From positions 1-64,000 of the forward strand of contig QHXX01000023.1 of the NCBI GenBank assembly GCA_003223135.1: 64,000 nt of DNA, read 5' to 3'. Within the stretch, counting starts at the first letter, position 1. Every line of letters starts with the position of its first letter. Below are positions 61,988 through 64,000 of the stretch, one piece after another. Under the pieces are notes generated by a model. It saw only the letters and a list, made by a program, of their open reading frames with translations. It ran no database searches and was not told where the DNA came from. The DNA is from Acidobacteriota bacterium (GTDB lineage: Bacteria; Acidobacteriota; Polarisedimenticolia; Gp22-AA2). The position numbers were made by a program, and so were the translations under genes.

Positions 61988-63439
61988 ATGACGCACGTCA
62001 TCTCGACCGTCGAGCGACAGGTGCGGCGGACGATCGCCCGCTACGAAATGCTCCGACCGCAGGACCGGGTGCTGGTCGCGGTGTCGGGCGGATCCGATTC
62101 GACCGCTCTCCTGGCGCTCCTGCACCGGCTGGCGCCCGAGATGAAGCTCGACCTCCATGTGGCGCACCTGGATCACGGCTGGCGCGGCCGGGCCTCGGCA
62201 CGGGACGCCGAATTCGTGAGGCGGACGGCGGTACGCCTGCGCCTGCCCGTCACCGTCGGGCACCTCGGGCCGCGCGTCTGGCAGGCGGGGGAGGGACGAC
62301 AGTCGTCGCGCGAAGCACGGGCGCGCGAGCTGCGCCACCGGTTCCTCGTCGAGACGGCGCGCGAGATCGGGGCGCACAAGGTGGCCCTCGGGCACACGCG
62401 CGACGATCAGGCGGAGAGCTTCCTGCTGCGTCTTTTGCGCGGCTCGGGCGCGCGCGGACTGGCCGGCACTTACCCGGTGGTTGACGGATTTATCATTCGT
62501 CCGCTCATCGACACGAGACGCGGTGACCTCCTGGCCTATCTCAAGGAGAAGCACGTGTCCTACAGGGTCGATGCGACCAACCGGGACCTGACCTTGACGC
62601 GCAACCGGGTCCGCCGGAAGCTCCTGCCTCTTCTGGAGCGCGAGTTCAACCCCAAAATCGTCGAGGCCCTGGCGCACGCCGCCGACCTGCTTCGCGACGA
62701 AGACAACTATCTCGGGGACCTGGCGGAGGCGAAGTACCGGCAGATCGTCTCCCGCCGCGGCGACAGCGTCGTGCTGCGGGCGCGGGAGCTTCAGGACCTG
62801 CCGGTGCCCGTGCGCCGCCGCATCCTGAGGCTGGCCCTGGCGGAAGTGCGGGGCGACCTGCGCCGCATCGCGCTCCAGCACGTGGAGCAGTCGCTGAGCC
62901 TACTCGACGGACCCCGCCGCCGCGGCCGCGTGTCGCTCCCCGACGGCACGGCGGTGGACGTCCGGGAGGGTCAGCTCCGCATCGCCCGTCAGGCCGGAGC
63001 CGCGGGTCCGGAAACGGACGCCGGGACCGAGGCGAGATCGCCGCGCGAGGCGCTGTGCCCGGTCCCCGGCGAGGTGGCCCTGCCGGGCTTCGGCCTGCGC
63101 CTGCGGGCCACGGTGGTGCCGCGCGAGGATCTGTCGGTCGATCTCCGGACCGGGGGGAGGGAGCGCGCCTTCCTCGACGCCGACCTTTTGCCGGGGCCGC
63201 TCCTGATTCGCCCGCGGCGTCCGGGTGACCGCTTCGTGCCCCTCGGGGCCCCCGGCACCCGCAAGGTGAAATCGTTCCTGATCGACCGGAAGGTGCCGGT
63301 CGACGACCGCGGCCGGATTCCCCTGGTCCTGTCGGGCGACCGCATCGCCTGGGTGGTGGACCACGAGATCGACGATCGCTTCAAGGTCACGGACGCGACC
63401 AGGCGGATCCTGGTCCTGGAGAAGGCCCCGCCACGATGA
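61988..63439 (+). CDS. tilS: tRNA(Ile)-lysidine synthase
   Basis: VLVAVSGGSDSTALLALLHRLAPEMKLDLHVAHLDHGWRGRASARDAEFV; VALGHTRDDQAESFLLRLLRGSGARGLAGTYPV; DATNRDLTLTRNRVRRKLLPLLE. Confidence 0.97.
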   Translation: MTHVISTVERQVRRTIARYEMLRPQDRVLVAVSGGSDSTALLALLHRLAPEMKLDLHVAHLDHGWRGRASARDAEFVRRTAVRLRLPVTVGHLGPRVWQAGEGRQSSREARARELRHRFLVETAREIGAHKVALGHTRDDQAESFLLRLLRGSGARGLAGTYPVVDGFIIRPLIDTRRGDLLAYLKEKHVSYRVDATNRDLTLTRNRVRRKLLPLLEREFNPKIVEALAHAADLLRDEDNYLGDLAEAKYRQIVSRRGDSVVLRARELQDLPVPVRRRILRLALAEVRGDLRRIALQHVEQSLSLLDGPRRRGRVSLPDGTAVDVREGQLRIARQAGAAGPETDAGTEARSPREALCPVPGEVALPGFGLRLRATVVPREDLSVDLRTGGRERAFLDADLLPGPLLIRPRRPGDRFVPLGAPGTRKVKSFLIDRKVPVDDRGRIPLVLSGDRIAWVVDHEIDDRFKVTDATRRILVLEKAPPR

Positions 63440-63963
63440 AGCTATCGAGCGAAGTCCTTCGCTCCGAGACCGAGATCGCCGAGCGGCTCAAGGCCCTCGG
63501 CAAGGAGATCACCCGCGAGTACGCCGGCCAGGAGATCTCCGTGCTGGGCGTCCTGAAGGGGGCATTCATTTTCCTGGCCGACCTGACCCGGCACATCCGC
63601 CTGCCAATGGAAATCGGCTTCGTGGAGAGCGTGGCCTCCCGCCGGTCCGACTCCCTGACCGAGATCGTCTTCTCCACCTCTCTGCGCTTTTCCTCTTCAT
63701 TCCGCATCGAGGGGACCCACCTGCTCATCGTGGAAGACATTCTCGACACGGGCGTCACGCTGGCCTACCTGTGCGAGCAGATCCAGCTCTACCAACCCCG
63801 GTCGCTCAGGGTCTGCACCCTCTTGGACAAGCCGCACCGCCGCAAGGTCGACATCAAGCCGGATTACGTCGGGTTCCAGGTCCCCGACAAGTGGGTCGTC
63901 GGGTACGGCCTCGATTACCAGGGAAAGTACCGGAACCTGCCGTTCCTGACCTACGTCGAATAA
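63436..63963 (+). CDS. hpt: Hypoxanthine phosphoribosyltransferase
   Basis: VLGVLKGAFIFLADLTRHIRLPMEIGFVES; LLIVEDILDTGVTLAYLCEQIQLYQPRSLRVCTLLDKPHRRKVDIKPDYVGFQVPDKWVVGYGLDYQGKYRNLPFLTYVE. Confidence 0.97.
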   Translation: MKLSSEVLRSETEIAERLKALGKEITREYAGQEISVLGVLKGAFIFLADLTRHIRLPMEIGFVESVASRRSDSLTEIVFSTSLRFSSSFRIEGTHLLIVEDILDTGVTLAYLCEQIQLYQPRSLRVCTLLDKPHRRKVDIKPDYVGFQVPDKWVVGYGLDYQGKYRNLPFLTYVE

Positions 63964-64000
63964 GTGACGGCGGGATGGGCCGGAGGCCGTCATTGAAAGA

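Overview
64 kb window of high-GC bacterial chromosome. I infer an Acidobacteriota-like or similar Gram-negative source from an Oar-like TonB receptor, GatCA, and outer-membrane/PDZ-kinase genes; this is not proven. Most of it is densely packed housekeeping genes: gatCA, purD/purE, mtaB, folD, coaE, panBC, folK, glmU, glmS, a uvrD/pcrA-like helicase, ettA, hemL, hemB, tilS, hpt, cysS and yraN. There are three tRNA genes, and no rRNA, CRISPR array, IS element or prophage that I could recognise. The most unusual signal is a two-part palindromic element present twice in intergenic DNA (about 35668-36020 and 61420-61806). In each copy, a ~155-nt and a 111-nt hairpin-forming module are separated by an unconserved linker. 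Stem sequences differ between copies but stay base-paired (compensatory changes), which suggests an undescribed structured DNA/RNA repeat. Other points of interest: a single-chain MrfA-type helicase plus DEDD exonuclease fusion; a 1250-aa GltD+PyrK-like flavoprotein resembling a fused Nfn transhydrogenase; a TonB receptor with a run of Asp/Asn-rich calcium-binding-like repeats; an ECF sigma/anti-sigma/Spy-like sensor operon; an outer-membrane protein/PDZ-histidine kinase/NtrC operon; a GlmU with a ~200-aa Arg/Pro-rich N-terminus; a split-frame amidase start; two C-terminal gene fossils; and several small Cys-rich ORFs.
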